Assembly: GCF_900116015.1 (NCBI RefSeq)
Contig: NZ_FOYH01000003.1
Location: forward strand, 62,001 to 126,000
DNA: 64,000 bases
Direction: 5' to 3'
DNA from: Enterobacter sp. kpr-6
Lineage (GTDB): Bacteria; Pseudomonadota; Gammaproteobacteria; Enterobacterales; Enterobacteriaceae
Part shown: positions 34,995 through 44,383 of the stretch, piece by piece
How positions within the stretch are numbered: the first letter of the stretch is position 1
Layout of the letters: the number at the start of each line of letters is the position of its first letter
The notes under the pieces: model-generated
Database searches by the model: none
Seen by the model: only the letters and a program-made list of their open reading frames with translations
Told to the model about the DNA's origin: nothing
Translations under genes and position numbers: made by a program

Positions 34995-37169
34995 TTACGG
35001 CACCAGCTTCAACAGCTTTTTACGCATCGCCACCGGCACGTCGAGCGGGTGCTGATAGCCGATGTTTTCATTGCTGCGCGTATAGAGCGCCACCAGCCAG
35101 TCGTACACGTAGCGCGTGGCGGCGTGCACAGGCTGTTCGCCGAGGCGCGTCAGGCGGGCATCGGAAGCGGCAGGGGCGCTGGCGCTGAAAATCGCCCGCC
35201 CTTTCTGAATGCGGCTGGCCGGACGTTGATCTTCCGGCAGCGTCGCATACCCAAGCCAGGCAATAAAATTCCCCACCGCCGCGTGAAGCTGTGCGGCACA
35301 GGCAGTATCGCGCTGCATCACCTGCTGCAACTGCTCCGCCAGATTCAGGCGATAGCCCGTCACAATCAGAATATCCGCCACCTGGCGCAGCGCGGCGCTG
35401 CTTAAGCCTAAACGCTCGGCGTTGGCGTCATTACGACTCCACTGACGCAGATGGTTGACCCACATCGCCTGCGCCTGATGACCGGTATCCCGCGCCGCCG
35501 GAAGGGATTCGGCGCTGCCGCCCACCTCAGCAAAGAGATCGATCGCTTCGCTAAACAGACCGCTGACCTTTTCCTCACGCGGCTGCTGTACTTTCCAGAT
35601 GGCGTCAAATTGTTTGATGTCCGGCAGCAGGCCGTCGAGCAGTTCCCCGTGGCGGCTCGCCTGAGTCTGCAATTCGCGGATCACCCCTTCGGCGCGCGTG
35701 CGCTGCGCTTCCGGCGTCTCTTTCAGCGGTGCAAGCCAGGTCTGCATCAGATCGCGCAGTTGCTGGTGATGGCGATCGCGCAGCGCTTTCAGACGCAGGG
35801 TACGCACAGACGGCGCGGTGGCCTGCGACAGCCACTCGATCAGCCGTTGCAGGCTGCCCGCGTCCAGCGCCTGTAGCGTGCCCCAGTACTGGCCCGGTTT
35901 ACCGACCAGTTGCTGCACGGTTTCATCCATATTTTGCGCCCCGGTAAAGCGCGCATCCTGCGGAGTGATGGCCCAGACCAGCCCCGGCAGCGCGGTTTCC
36001 TGGCCTGACTGGGTTTCTTTCACCCAGTTGAGCAGCGCGCGGGCGGTGCGGGCGGTTTCGCTGCGGGCGGGCGCGGCGTTACAAATCATCAGCACATCCG
36101 GCTGCAATTGCTGGCGATAATTCTCCAGCAGCCAGCGGCATTTGCTGTTGGCCAGCCCCGGTGTGGCATCGAGGGCGGGCGTCGGTATATCCACCACGTC
36201 AACGTTTTCCAGCACGCTGTCTTCGGTTGGCAGCACCAGTTCACGGGCGATCAGCGCCAGCGTCTCCAGCGGAATGCTGACCGCATTCTGAAGCTGATCC
36301 TGCGCCCACGGATGCACCACCACTTCGCCCTGAAGCCCGGCGCTGTTGGGCGGCATCGGCGTTAAAAAGCCTTCGGTCGGCAGGGCGAAATTATCAATCA
36401 GCAGACTCAGCGGCGCAGCCAGCGTGCGGGCATTGCCGGTCTGATGCAGGGTGTGCGCAAGCGACAGCCACTGGGATGTCAGTTCCTGTTGCTCGCCCCA
36501 TAACAGCGACCAGGCGCTGGCGCGGGCACGCAAATCGAGCGACGGCAGCAGGGCGATAAACTGATACCAGAGTCCATCGTCCAGTTGCTGACGCGCGGCA
36601 GGCACGGTCGCGCGCCAGAAGCGGGCGATTGCGCCCACTTCTTCTCCGGTGATCCCCGGCACCTGCTGCGGCTGACGCAGGGCGCGCCACTGGGTCAGGC
36701 GATCTTCAATCACGCTTTTCTCAACCGGACGCAGATCGGTCAGGGTCTGCGCATGGGCGATAAACACCTGAACCAGTTCCGCTTCGGAAAGAATGTGCAG
36801 ACGCAGCGGGAAAGCGTCGTCCAGCGCCGGACTCTGGCAGCTAAAACGCAGCGCCATGCCCGTCAGCGCGTGACCAGGATTGATATGGGTAAAGTAGTCG
36901 AGCGTTTTCTCGCCGGGTCTGACGTTCACCCGGCCATTACCGCTGCTGCACAGCGCGGCAATCAGGTGCGCTTTGGCCGCCTGCGCGTGCCCGTACAGCG
37001 CCACCGTGCAGGGGGAATCGGTCGCCTGAATCAGCGCGGTTTCCTGCGCGGAAATGGCGGAAAGCCGCGCCAGCAGGGCGTCGGCGTCATCATCCAGCAG
37101 CGGGGCGTGCTGGCGTGTTTCGTTCACCCATGCGGTTAAGGCCTGAGTGGTTTTTATTGGGGCTTTCAT
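34995..37169 (-). CDS. srfC: SrfC, putative virulence factor of the SrfABC system
   Basis: A 724-residue cytoplasmic protein matching the SrfC family, third gene of srfABC. Near residue 55 it has ALYGHAQAAKAHLIAAL, which looks like a degenerate P-loop (the usual GK[ST] replaced by AKA), so nucleotide binding may be lost or altered. The remainder is alpha-helical without recognisable catalytic motifs. Its ATG overlaps the srfB stop by four bases (ATGA). srfABC is known from Salmonella and other enterobacteria and is linked to virulence or cytotoxicity in some species; the molecular role is unsettled. Confidence 0.85.
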   Translation of the reverse strand: MKAPIKTTQALTAWVNETRQHAPLLDDDADALLARLSAISAQETALIQATDSPCTVALYGHAQAAKAHLIAALCSSGNGRVNVRPGEKTLDYFTHINPGHALTGMALRFSCQSPALDDAFPLRLHILSEAELVQVFIAHAQTLTDLRPVEKSVIEDRLTQWRALRQPQQVPGITGEEVGAIARFWRATVPAARQQLDDGLWYQFIALLPSLDLRARASAWSLLWGEQQELTSQWLSLAHTLHQTGNARTLAAPLSLLIDNFALPTEGFLTPMPPNSAGLQGEVVVHPWAQDQLQNAVSIPLETLALIARELVLPTEDSVLENVDVVDIPTPALDATPGLANSKCRWLLENYRQQLQPDVLMICNAAPARSETARTARALLNWVKETQSGQETALPGLVWAITPQDARFTGAQNMDETVQQLVGKPGQYWGTLQALDAGSLQRLIEWLSQATAPSVRTLRLKALRDRHHQQLRDLMQTWLAPLKETPEAQRTRAEGVIRELQTQASRHGELLDGLLPDIKQFDAIWKVQQPREEKVSGLFSEAIDLFAEVGGSAESLPAARDTGHQAQAMWVNHLRQWSRNDANAERLGLSSAALRQVADILIVTGYRLNLAEQLQQVMQRDTACAAQLHAAVGNFIAWLGYATLPEDQRPASRIQKGRAIFSASAPAASDARLTRLGEQPVHAATRYVYDWLVALYTRSNENIGYQHPLDVPVAMRKKLLKLVP

Positions 37170-40144
37170 TTCAGGTACACACTCCCGCTGTCGATCCAGT
37201 AGTGGCTGCCGCTGTGACGACGATCGGCCAGCGTATTGAGTTTAAACGTCAGTGCGTCGGCGTCCACCGGGGTGCCGTCGGTAAGCCAGGCATCGCTGAG
37301 TTTAAAGGCTTCCGGGCCATGCGCTTTGCTGCCGCCGGTGAATTGCAGGCGGACGTTAAGCACGCCGTCGCCCGCAATGGCTTTCGCCAGTTCCGGTGAG
37401 TTAATGCTCAGCGTATAGAGCGGCGTGGCGGGCCAGCGGGCGTTCGCTAACTGACGGAAACCGAGCGTAACGTTACCGCGCAGCGGGAAGTGCAGACGGG
37501 CATCGAGCTTCGCGCCCGGCTTGTCTAAATCGATATCCTGATACCAGATATTTTCGTCGCGCAGGGTATTAACGGTGTTATCCAGCACGCCGAGATAGCG
37601 CACGGTGGAGTACGCGCCGATATCCGCGGCTTTGAAATTAAAGCGCGGCAGGCGCAGATCCAGCGCCAGGCTGCACAGCATCGCGCCCACGGCGGCGGTG
37701 GATTTCGGATTGCCGATACGCCCCTGCTGACTGAACGGATACCACTCGTGCACCCGGTATTTATCCAGCCACACCATGCGGTTGACCGGAACCGGCTGTA
37801 AATGACGGATCAGCGCCTGCACACCCGGCAGACAGCCCGGACGCCCGGTGATCAACAACACATCGCAGCAGTAGTGAGAGATTGCCTCGCACACCGCGTG
37901 CAGCGGGGCGGTGAGCGTAAACTGCCCGGACAGCATCCCGGCCTGCAACTCGCTGAAATTAACCTGCAGCGGCACGGCGAAAATATCAAATTCCGGCGAT
38001 CCCGGCGGCAGGGCCGGATCGATCGCCTGCTTTAAGTAATTCATCACGTTGCGGGTCGGCTGCTGTTTCAGCAGTTCGCCAAAGGTGGCGTGCAGCCCGG
38101 CCAGCGGATCGTTAATGTCGCTCGATTCCCACGCCGCGAGGATCGCGTGGCCTACCGGCATAAAGAGTTGCAGGGTGGTTTGCTGACGCAATACCGCCTG
38201 GGTGTCGATGCGGCCGGAGTCGCCAAACAGTGTCGCCATCAGTGCGGCGGCGTCGGTAATGCCCGATTTTTGCAACTGGGTTTGCAGCGCAGGCAGCACG
38301 CAGCGCTGGATCACATCTAACAGAATGTCGTCGCCCGCGACTTTAAAGCCCTCGCGGAACAGCAGATGCGGGGTGATTTTGACGTTGCTGCCGGTGCCGT
38401 CATCCAGTTGATAATGGGTGATCGCCATGTCGGTGGTGCCGCCACCGATGTCAATCGACGCCACGCGCAGCGCACGTCCGGGCGGTTCACCCGGTGCAGG
38501 GGTGCGATCCGGACGGGCGAGGGAGGCGAAGAAGTTTTCGGTCTGCCCGGCAAAATGGGAAATCGCTTCGTTATAAAGCCACACCAGTTGACCACAACTG
38601 GCTTCGTCCCACTCCATCTGAATGCGCGGCACGGGAACGACGCTTTTATCCTGCTGTTTACGGCTGGCGAAATCATCATCCTGCGGGTGCCAGCCCATCG
38701 CTTTCCATACCAGGGCGATGGCTTCAAACATCCGGCGGCGGAAAATCTCGCGCTCCTGCTTCGGCATCGCCGAGGGCAGGGTCAGGATAATGGTGCGCAA
38801 CTGGCGCGGAGAAGCCGGGAAGCCGAGACGCAGACGCGTCGCCACGCTGTTGATCTGCCCAAGCGCCTGCGCCAGCAGTTCACACAGCATATGGGTCATC
38901 AGCGTGCTGCGGCTGTACTGCGGGGAAAAGACCGGCAAACGTTCGTCGAGCGGCAGGGTGTAGAGCGGCTGGCCGTCGTCGTTCATCAGATTCATCAGCG
39001 GGAAGGCGGTCGCCAGCGGTTCGCGCTGGGATTTGCTGTTCATCTGGCTGAAGCGCCAGTCCTGGAGCACCGGGGTTTCATCCCACAGATAACGGCGCGG
39101 GCTTGAGATGCCGCTGTTGCCTTCGGTGCCCAGACGCTGCATCGCCAGGCTGCGGGCTTCGTCGCCCACGCGCACAATCGACGGCCAGACGAACGCGTCT
39201 TCGCGCCCGCTTTCCACCGAAAAATGCTGTTTGCCGAAGCGCGCTTCGGAGAACTCAAGCCGGCTGGTAAACAGCGGCTCGTTTAAAAACTGTGGTTCGC
39301 TGAGCGAGCGCACCTGAAGTTCGGCAGTCTGGCGCAGGCCGTCGTTGGCATCGCCGTGATCTTCGATGATCACCCCACAGGTGTGGGTGTTGCCGACATC
39401 AAGAATTAAATCCACCGGAATGGCGGGGGTGCTCAGGGTGTGAGTGACGATTTTCACTTCCGGCACGGTGAGCTGTTCGCCGAGCAGCGTCAGCAGGTTG
39501 AGCCAGTGTGCCTGGTACTCAAAGCCGCGCAGGGCCTGGGCGATTTCACGTTCGCTGCGGCCTTCGTTCTGGACGTGCTGCATAAAGACTTCGCGCAGCC
39601 AGCCGTCAATCCACGTCTGGTCGAGAAAATCCGCCACTTCATCGTCGCGCCAGGCGAGCGAAAAGCGCGTGCCGTTGAGGATGTCGTTTTCCATCGGCGA
39701 GAGGGCCGCAGGTGACAGGTCGTTGATCTGGCTGTCGAGGGCCAGCGTCACGCGGTGCGTATTGCCCGCGCTGTCTGGCGTATTCAGTTTACGGATCTGC
39801 ACCCGCGCCCAGTTATCCGGCCCTTCAACAAAGGTGCGCGGCGGGTTAAAGCGCAGGAAGGGGATTGGCAGCCAGATGCCGTCGAGGACGGCGAGGGACT
39901 GCATCAGCCCGATGGTTGATTCCGGCTTGACCACTTCTGGCTGACCGCCGTTGCTGGCGGGGAGGGTAAAGCGCTCGCTCGCCAGATCGTAATCAAGGCG
40001 CAGCAGCGGGCCGTTGGCGGTTTTACGCACAAAGCGCCCGTTGTGAGCCGACACCTGTGGCGTCAGGCCGAAGTCAAGAAACTGCACGCCGCTGTTGGCA
40101 ATCAGCGTCACGCTCTGTTTGTAGTCGCAAAGATTCACCAGCAT
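37166..40144 (-). CDS. srfB: SrfB, actin/Hsp70-like ATPase-fold component of SrfABC
   Basis: A 992-residue protein of the SrfB family. Two segments resemble phosphate loops of the actin/Hsp70/sugar kinase fold: DLILDVGNTHTCGVIIEDHG (about residue 245) and ASIDIGGGTTDMAITHYQ (about residue 560), suggesting an ATP-dependent chaperone or filament-like activity. The stop overlaps srfC; srfA lies 3 bases upstream. The family function is not established, so the ATPase is inferred from these motifs. Confidence 0.85.
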   Translation of the reverse strand: MLVNLCDYKQSVTLIANSGVQFLDFGLTPQVSAHNGRFVRKTANGPLLRLDYDLASERFTLPASNGGQPEVVKPESTIGLMQSLAVLDGIWLPIPFLRFNPPRTFVEGPDNWARVQIRKLNTPDSAGNTHRVTLALDSQINDLSPAALSPMENDILNGTRFSLAWRDDEVADFLDQTWIDGWLREVFMQHVQNEGRSEREIAQALRGFEYQAHWLNLLTLLGEQLTVPEVKIVTHTLSTPAIPVDLILDVGNTHTCGVIIEDHGDANDGLRQTAELQVRSLSEPQFLNEPLFTSRLEFSEARFGKQHFSVESGREDAFVWPSIVRVGDEARSLAMQRLGTEGNSGISSPRRYLWDETPVLQDWRFSQMNSKSQREPLATAFPLMNLMNDDGQPLYTLPLDERLPVFSPQYSRSTLMTHMLCELLAQALGQINSVATRLRLGFPASPRQLRTIILTLPSAMPKQEREIFRRRMFEAIALVWKAMGWHPQDDDFASRKQQDKSVVPVPRIQMEWDEASCGQLVWLYNEAISHFAGQTENFFASLARPDRTPAPGEPPGRALRVASIDIGGGTTDMAITHYQLDDGTGSNVKITPHLLFREGFKVAGDDILLDVIQRCVLPALQTQLQKSGITDAAALMATLFGDSGRIDTQAVLRQQTTLQLFMPVGHAILAAWESSDINDPLAGLHATFGELLKQQPTRNVMNYLKQAIDPALPPGSPEFDIFAVPLQVNFSELQAGMLSGQFTLTAPLHAVCEAISHYCCDVLLITGRPGCLPGVQALIRHLQPVPVNRMVWLDKYRVHEWYPFSQQGRIGNPKSTAAVGAMLCSLALDLRLPRFNFKAADIGAYSTVRYLGVLDNTVNTLRDENIWYQDIDLDKPGAKLDARLHFPLRGNVTLGFRQLANARWPATPLYTLSINSPELAKAIAGDGVLNVRLQFTGGSKAHGPEAFKLSDAWLTDGTPVDADALTFKLNTLADRRHSGSHYWIDSGSVYLK

Positions 40145-40147
40145 AAA

Positions 40148-41539
40148 TCAGGCACCTGTTTTTCTGAACGTCACCGGCACGACAATCCTGGCGTCGTAAC
40201 GGGCGGTACATTGTGCAACGTCATTGCTGCCCGCCGTGCAGGTGATTTCCGGCATCGGGTAGCGGGAGCCATCGCTGCAACGGGCATTGCCACGGCTTTT
40301 AATCATCAGCTCGCCAGTCTGGTGCAGACCGGAGAAGAGATCCGCGCGGCAGGTGATGTTATCACCATGAACCAGTCGGGCTGTGCCTTTATTATTCTGG
40401 ATCTGGAAGCGCAGGGTCGGCGGCTTGCCGGTGGCGTTGTCTTTAATATCGAGCATCACGCGCCAGTTGCCATTAAGAAAACGTGTATTGCCCGTTTTTA
40501 CCTGGAGGGCATCCATGACCAGCGCATCTTTCGGGATCGCGGTAATGACCGCCGGGGCAGGCTTTTCCACTTCGGCTTTCGCGGTGACCACTTCCGCCTG
40601 ATGCAGCGGCAGCGTCGCGGCGAGCACCGGCGCAGGGGCCGCTGGCTGTTGCGCGACAGCAACCGGGGCTGCGACCGCGACGGCTGGCTGCGGCTGCGGC
40701 TGCGGCTGCGGGGCGCGAGTTTGCTGTTGTTGCCAGAGAACAGGCCCGGCAACGGCGGCAATCACCACGGCTGCCACAGGCAGTGCCCAGAGCGCAGCCG
40801 GGCGTTTTTTACGCGCGGGCGCAGGTGTGACAGGGGCCGGAGCGGGGACCACGACGGCCGCAGGCGCTTCCGGGCGCGGGGCGGCAGCAGGCTGCGGTTT
40901 TTCATACACCGCCTCCACGTGATCCTCGGTTTTAATCACGGGCGCGGCGGCAATCAGCGGTTCGTCAGCTTTGCTGAACGTGATGGCAGGCGGCACCTCT
41001 TCTTCTTCAGGCGCGGGTTCCGGCTCTGGAATCATCTCGATTACCGGTTCCGGGACTTTCTCTTCACGCAGGCAGGCGAGCACATCATCGCGGGCGCTTT
41101 CGTTCAGATTGACGAAGCCCCAGAAGGTGATCACCGGTTTGCCATCCACCAGAAACACATGGTTGCTGCCGGGGAATTGCAGCGCTTTTGCCAGCAATGA
41201 ACCAAACAGCTGTTGCGCCGTTTTTCCCGATTGCAGGCTTTTACGGCTTAAACTTGCCGCGCTGTCGAGCGTGCTTTCAAGGTAACGCAGGGCGCGAAAA
41301 CGGGCGTCCTCATCGGCGGCTTTCCAGGAGATGGCCGGGCCGTCGACCGGCGAGTACCAGTCCACACGATCGCCGTCATCATTGACCTGCGGAATTGCCA
41401 GACAATCCACCATCGCCTGCTGTTTGCGCAGACGTAATGCTTCACGAATTTGCAGTGCCGAATCAAATACGGCCTGACCGCCGCCGCCAACTGCCTGAAA
41501 ATCATCCAGATCGCCGCTGCGCAAGAGAGTTTTTGCCAC
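40148..41539 (-). CDS. srfA: SrfA, membrane-anchored component of SrfABC
   Basis: A 463-residue protein with an N-terminal domain (about residues 1-190), an acidic Pro/Glu segment (PEPEPAPEEEEVPP), a Pro/Ala-rich linker, one transmembrane helix (ALWALPVAAVVIAAVAGPV, about residues 247-265) and a C-terminal domain of about 150 residues with several cysteines (NITCRADLF, ITCTAGSND) suited to the periplasm. After the helix a QPQPQPQP stretch is encoded by four perfect tandem hexamers. The layout suggests an inner-membrane protein linking cytoplasmic SrfB/SrfC to the periplasm. First gene of the operon. The topology is predicted, the function unknown. Confidence 0.82.
   Translation of the reverse strand: MAKTLLRSGDLDDFQAVGGGGQAVFDSALQIREALRLRKQQAMVDCLAIPQVNDDGDRVDWYSPVDGPAISWKAADEDARFRALRYLESTLDSAASLSRKSLQSGKTAQQLFGSLLAKALQFPGSNHVFLVDGKPVITFWGFVNLNESARDDVLACLREEKVPEPVIEMIPEPEPAPEEEEVPPAITFSKADEPLIAAAPVIKTEDHVEAVYEKPQPAAAPRPEAPAAVVVPAPAPVTPAPARKKRPAALWALPVAAVVIAAVAGPVLWQQQQTRAPQPQPQPQPAVAVAAPVAVAQQPAAPAPVLAATLPLHQAEVVTAKAEVEKPAPAVITAIPKDALVMDALQVKTGNTRFLNGNWRVMLDIKDNATGKPPTLRFQIQNNKGTARLVHGDNITCRADLFSGLHQTGELMIKSRGNARCSDGSRYPMPEITCTAGSNDVAQCTARYDARIVVPVTFRKTGA
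40686..40709. repeat. Tandem GGCTGC hexamer repeat (four copies) within srfA
   Basis: Four perfect GGCTGC copies, which on the coding strand give the Gln-Pro repeat just outside the membrane helix of SrfA. Being a multiple of three, copy-number change would alter linker length without a frameshift. Confidence 0.8.
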
Positions 41540-41819
41540 GTTTTCATCCCATAGACTTCTTCACGCGTCTACTTTACGCAATGGCCTTACAAGCAAACGG
41601 TGGAAGAGAGCGCAAAAGCGTTGAATTCTCGTCGTATTGACCAGGGTTTTTGTTCTTGACGGGAAGAAAAAGACTTAAGGCAAATTAAAAGCGCGCCACT
41701 GTTTACTTTCGCAGCGAAAACAACTGCTTTTGCATAACCTGATAGTGATTCGTTATTTGCCAGTTTCGGGATGCTGTGCTGAGATCATAGCTACACATAA
41801 AAAAGCATAAGGTATCACC

Positions 41820-43415
41820 ATGTCTACAGGGAAAACCCTGCTCGCGCTGGCGCTGAGCACACTCTTACCGGCAAGCGCCTTTGCGGCATCTAACGACACG
41901 CTGATTTACTGCTCTGAAGCGTCGCCTGAGTCCTTCAACCCGCAGATTGCCAGCTCCGGCCCCACGTTCGTCGCCAGCTCGCAGGTGCTCTATAACCGCC
42001 TGATTAATTTCGATCCAGTGAAGAATACCCCGGTGCCATCGCTGGCTACCGAGTGGACCATCTCCCCGGATGGCAAAACGTACACCTTTACCCTGCGTCA
42101 GGGGGTGAAGTTCAACAGCAACAAATACTTCAAGCCGACGCGTGATTTTAACGCCGACGACGTGGTGTTCTCGGTGATGCGCCAGAAAGACGCGAATCAC
42201 CCGTATCACAAGGTGTCGCAGGGGAACTACGAGTATTTCAATGATGTGGGCCTCGATAAGCTGATTAAAGAGGTGAAGAAGGTTGATGATTACCACGTCC
42301 AGTTTGTGCTGAATGAGCCGAACGCTGCGTTTCTTGCCGACTGGGGGATGGATTTCGCCTCGATCCTCTCAGCGGAATACGCTGACGCGATGATGAAAAA
42401 AGGCAACCCGGAAAACGTCGATAACTGGCCGATTGGTACCGGGCCGTATGCGTTGCAGCAATACAAAGTGGATTCGCTGATCCGCTATATCGCCAACCCG
42501 AACTACTGGGACGGCGAGGTGCCGACCAAACACCTTATTTTCTCCATCACCCCGAACGTGCAGACGCGTCTGGCGAAGCTGCAAACCAACGAATGCCAGG
42601 TGATCCCGGCTCCGGCCCCGGTGCAGTTTGAGGAGATCAAAAAGAATAAAGATCTGACCCTGCATTCCGTGGATGCGCTGAACGTCGGCTATCTGGCGTT
42701 TAATACCGAGAAAAAGCCGTTTGATAACGTGCTGGTACGTCAGGCGCTGAACTACGCCACCGATAAAAAAGCGATTGTGAATGCGGTGTTCCTGGGCTCC
42801 GGTACGGTGGCCAAATCGCCGCTGCCGCCGAATATGCTCGGCTTTAATAAAGATCTGAAAGATTACGAGTACGATCCTGAGAAAGCCAAAGCGCTGTTAA
42901 AACAGGCCGGGCTTGCCAGCGGGACTGAAGTGACACTCTGGTCGATGCCGGTGCAGCGTCCGTACAACCCGAACTCGAAGCGCATCGCTGAGATGATCCA
43001 GAGCGACTGGGCGAAAGTCGGCGTGAAGGCAAAAATTGTCTCTTACGAGTGGGGCGAGTACCTCTCCGGGATGCGTAAAGGCGAGCACGATACCGCGCTG
43101 TTTGGCTGGATGTCGGACAACGGCGACCCGGATAACTTTGCCGACGTGCTGCTCGGCTGTAACAGCATCAAAACCGGCTCCAACGCCGCGCGCTGGTGCA
43201 ACAAGGATTACAACGATCTGGTGCAGAAAGCGAAACTGACCAGCGTGCCTGCCGATCGCGCCAAACTTTACGAACAGGCGCAGGAAGTGTTTTACCAGCA
43301 GGCACCATGGCTGACGCTGGCTAACGGCAAAACATTTTATGCCACCCGCAGCAATGTGAGCGGTTATAGTGTCAGCCTGATGGGCAGTGATTTTTCAAAA
43401 GCCAAAATTAATTAA
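41820..43415 (+). CDS. Periplasmic peptide-binding protein, DppA-like (SBP family 5), copy 2
   Basis: A 531-residue family 5 binding protein with signal peptide MSTGKTLLALALSTLLPASA to FAA and mature NDTLIYCSEASPESFNPQ. It is paralogous to the 531-residue protein at 12350, sharing long blocks (SNKYFKPTRDFNADDV, MPVQRPYNPNSKR). It lacks adjacent transporter genes. AAGG upstream supports the start. ydcY begins 9 bases after the stop, with AAGGAGC between, so the two are probably cotranscribed. In E. coli no such gene lies upstream of ydcY. Ligand is likely di- or oligopeptides. Confidence 0.92.
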   Translation: MSTGKTLLALALSTLLPASAFAASNDTLIYCSEASPESFNPQIASSGPTFVASSQVLYNRLINFDPVKNTPVPSLATEWTISPDGKTYTFTLRQGVKFNSNKYFKPTRDFNADDVVFSVMRQKDANHPYHKVSQGNYEYFNDVGLDKLIKEVKKVDDYHVQFVLNEPNAAFLADWGMDFASILSAEYADAMMKKGNPENVDNWPIGTGPYALQQYKVDSLIRYIANPNYWDGEVPTKHLIFSITPNVQTRLAKLQTNECQVIPAPAPVQFEEIKKNKDLTLHSVDALNVGYLAFNTEKKPFDNVLVRQALNYATDKKAIVNAVFLGSGTVAKSPLPPNMLGFNKDLKDYEYDPEKAKALLKQAGLASGTEVTLWSMPVQRPYNPNSKRIAEMIQSDWAKVGVKAKIVSYEWGEYLSGMRKGEHDTALFGWMSDNGDPDNFADVLLGCNSIKTGSNAARWCNKDYNDLVQKAKLTSVPADRAKLYEQAQEVFYQQAPWLTLANGKTFYATRSNVSGYSVSLMGSDFSKAKIN

Positions 43416-43424
43416 GGAGCAGGT

Positions 43425-43658
43425 ATGTCGCATCTGGATGAGGTGATTGCAAAGGTTGACGCAGCGATTAACGAGTATGTGATTGCACATATGAATGAGT
43501 TGCTGGTGGAGCTTAGCGACGATCAGGCACTCAGCCGTGAAGATCGTTACGCACAACAGCAACGTCTGCGCATCGCCATTGCCCACAGCACGCATCACCA
43601 CAAGGAACAGTCGGAAGCGCGCCGCGAGCAACTCACCAAAGGCGGCACTATTCTGTGA
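43425..43658 (+). CDS. ydcY: YdcY (DUF2526)
   Basis: A 77-residue mostly helical, charged protein (MSHLDEVIAKVDAAINEY, ending TKGGTIL) matching E. coli YdcY in length and sequence character. It has no membrane segment or known motif, and its function is unknown. It follows the DppA-like gene by 9 bases with a strong ribosome site (AAGGAG). It is convergent with the Phd-Doc module, which begins its 3' end 21 bases further on. Confidence 0.92.
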   Translation: MSHLDEVIAKVDAAINEYVIAHMNELLVELSDDQALSREDRYAQQQRLRIAIAHSTHHHKEQSEARREQLTKGGTIL

Positions 43659-43679
43659 TTTAAAATATGCGCTGGCTGC

Positions 43680-44063
43680 TCATCTTGCGTGGGGTAGCTG
43701 GCGCAATACTTGCGCAACTTCTTCCACCGACATCAATCCCTGTGCAGCCTGAACAGTGGCATCAGCGAGCGGCATTGAATCTGCTATTTCTATACCATTT
43801 TCAGATAAAAACAGCAGCGCAGAAGCCGCAGCAGTACGTTTATTGGCGTCGTTAAAGACGTGCCCGCGGGCGATAGCAATTAAATACATCGCCGCTAGGT
43901 TATAAACGTCGTTTTCCCCTTCGTAATGGGTGAGATTCAGTACCCTGGCACACACCGCGTCCACCAGTTCGGGATCTTTAATGCCCGGCAGACCATGGGT
44001 GGTTGACAGAATGGCGTCATGGAGCTGGATCACCAACTCCGGCGCAAGGGAATAAAAACTCAT
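43680..44063 (-). CDS. doc: Doc toxin (Fic-domain, type II toxin-antitoxin)
   Basis: A 127-residue Doc-family protein with the diagnostic Fic-type motif HVFNDANKRTAAASAL (His as catalytic base, then D-A-N-K-R-T), about residues 68-83. Doc phosphorylates and inactivates elongation factor Tu, halting translation. YHEG-like LTHYEGENDVYNLAA and GLPGIKDPELVDAV match the family N terminus. Its ATG overlaps the phd stop by four bases (ATGA). The module lies between ydcY and ydcZ, which are adjacent in E. coli, so it was inserted there. Confidence 0.93.
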   Translation of the reverse strand: MSFYSLAPELVIQLHDAILSTTHGLPGIKDPELVDAVCARVLNLTHYEGENDVYNLAAMYLIAIARGHVFNDANKRTAAASALLFLSENGIEIADSMPLADATVQAAQGLMSVEEVAQVLRQLPHAR

Positions 44064-44281
44064 CGGTCAGCAAGCTCCACCATTAATGCATGATGCTTGC
44101 CCAGCAGACGGTCAATTTTTTGTTGGTTGCGTATCTGGCGAAGTTCTGCCAGCTCTTTAGCACTCACCAGAGCGACATCATTGCCATCACGACGAGTCAT
44201 AATTACGGTTTCACCCGCAGCCGCTTCAGCGGAAAGGGCGAACAGGTTTTTGCGTGCTTCGGTCAGAGCGAGGGTTTTCAC
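44060..44281 (-). CDS. phd: Phd/YefM-family antitoxin
   Basis: A 73-residue antitoxin, the length of P1 Phd. The N-terminal DNA-binding part reads LTEARKNLFALSAEAAAGETVIMTRR, ending in the typical VSAKELAEL, and a charged C-terminal tail (KIDRLLGKHHALMVELADR) would bind Doc. The start is GTG at 44281, preceded by AAGG at a suitable spacing. Three 13-base-spaced GTAC motifs overlap the ribosome site and start codon and are probable operator sites; TATAAT lies just upstream (44316-44321 on the complementary strand). Confidence 0.92.
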   Translation of the reverse strand: MKTLALTEARKNLFALSAEAAAGETVIMTRRDGNDVALVSAKELAELRQIRNQQKIDRLLGKHHALMVELADR

Positions 44282-44321
44282 AGGTACACCTTACAGGTAC
44301 ATTAAACATGTACGCATTATA
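44281..44321 (-). promoter_or_regulatory. phd-doc promoter/operator with three 13-base-spaced repeats
   Basis: CAGGTACA at 44281-44288 and 44294-44301 and CATGTACG at 44307-44314 recur every 13 bases. They cover the phd start codon, its ribosome site and the region just downstream of a perfect -10 hexamer (TATAAT, complement of 44316-44321). This fits Phd-Doc autorepression; binding is inferred. Confidence 0.55.
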
Positions 44322-44383
44322 TGTCCTGATATGATTTCTGGTCCACGCAGTCGTCACAAAATACACGTAATCATTTTTTTAAA

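Noticed and set aside
40043..41200. 385-codon open frame opposite srfA/srfB, and 27809-28906 opposite ydcT
   Set aside because: Both are antisense to genes with clear motifs; the translations are Arg/His-rich and unlike any known protein.
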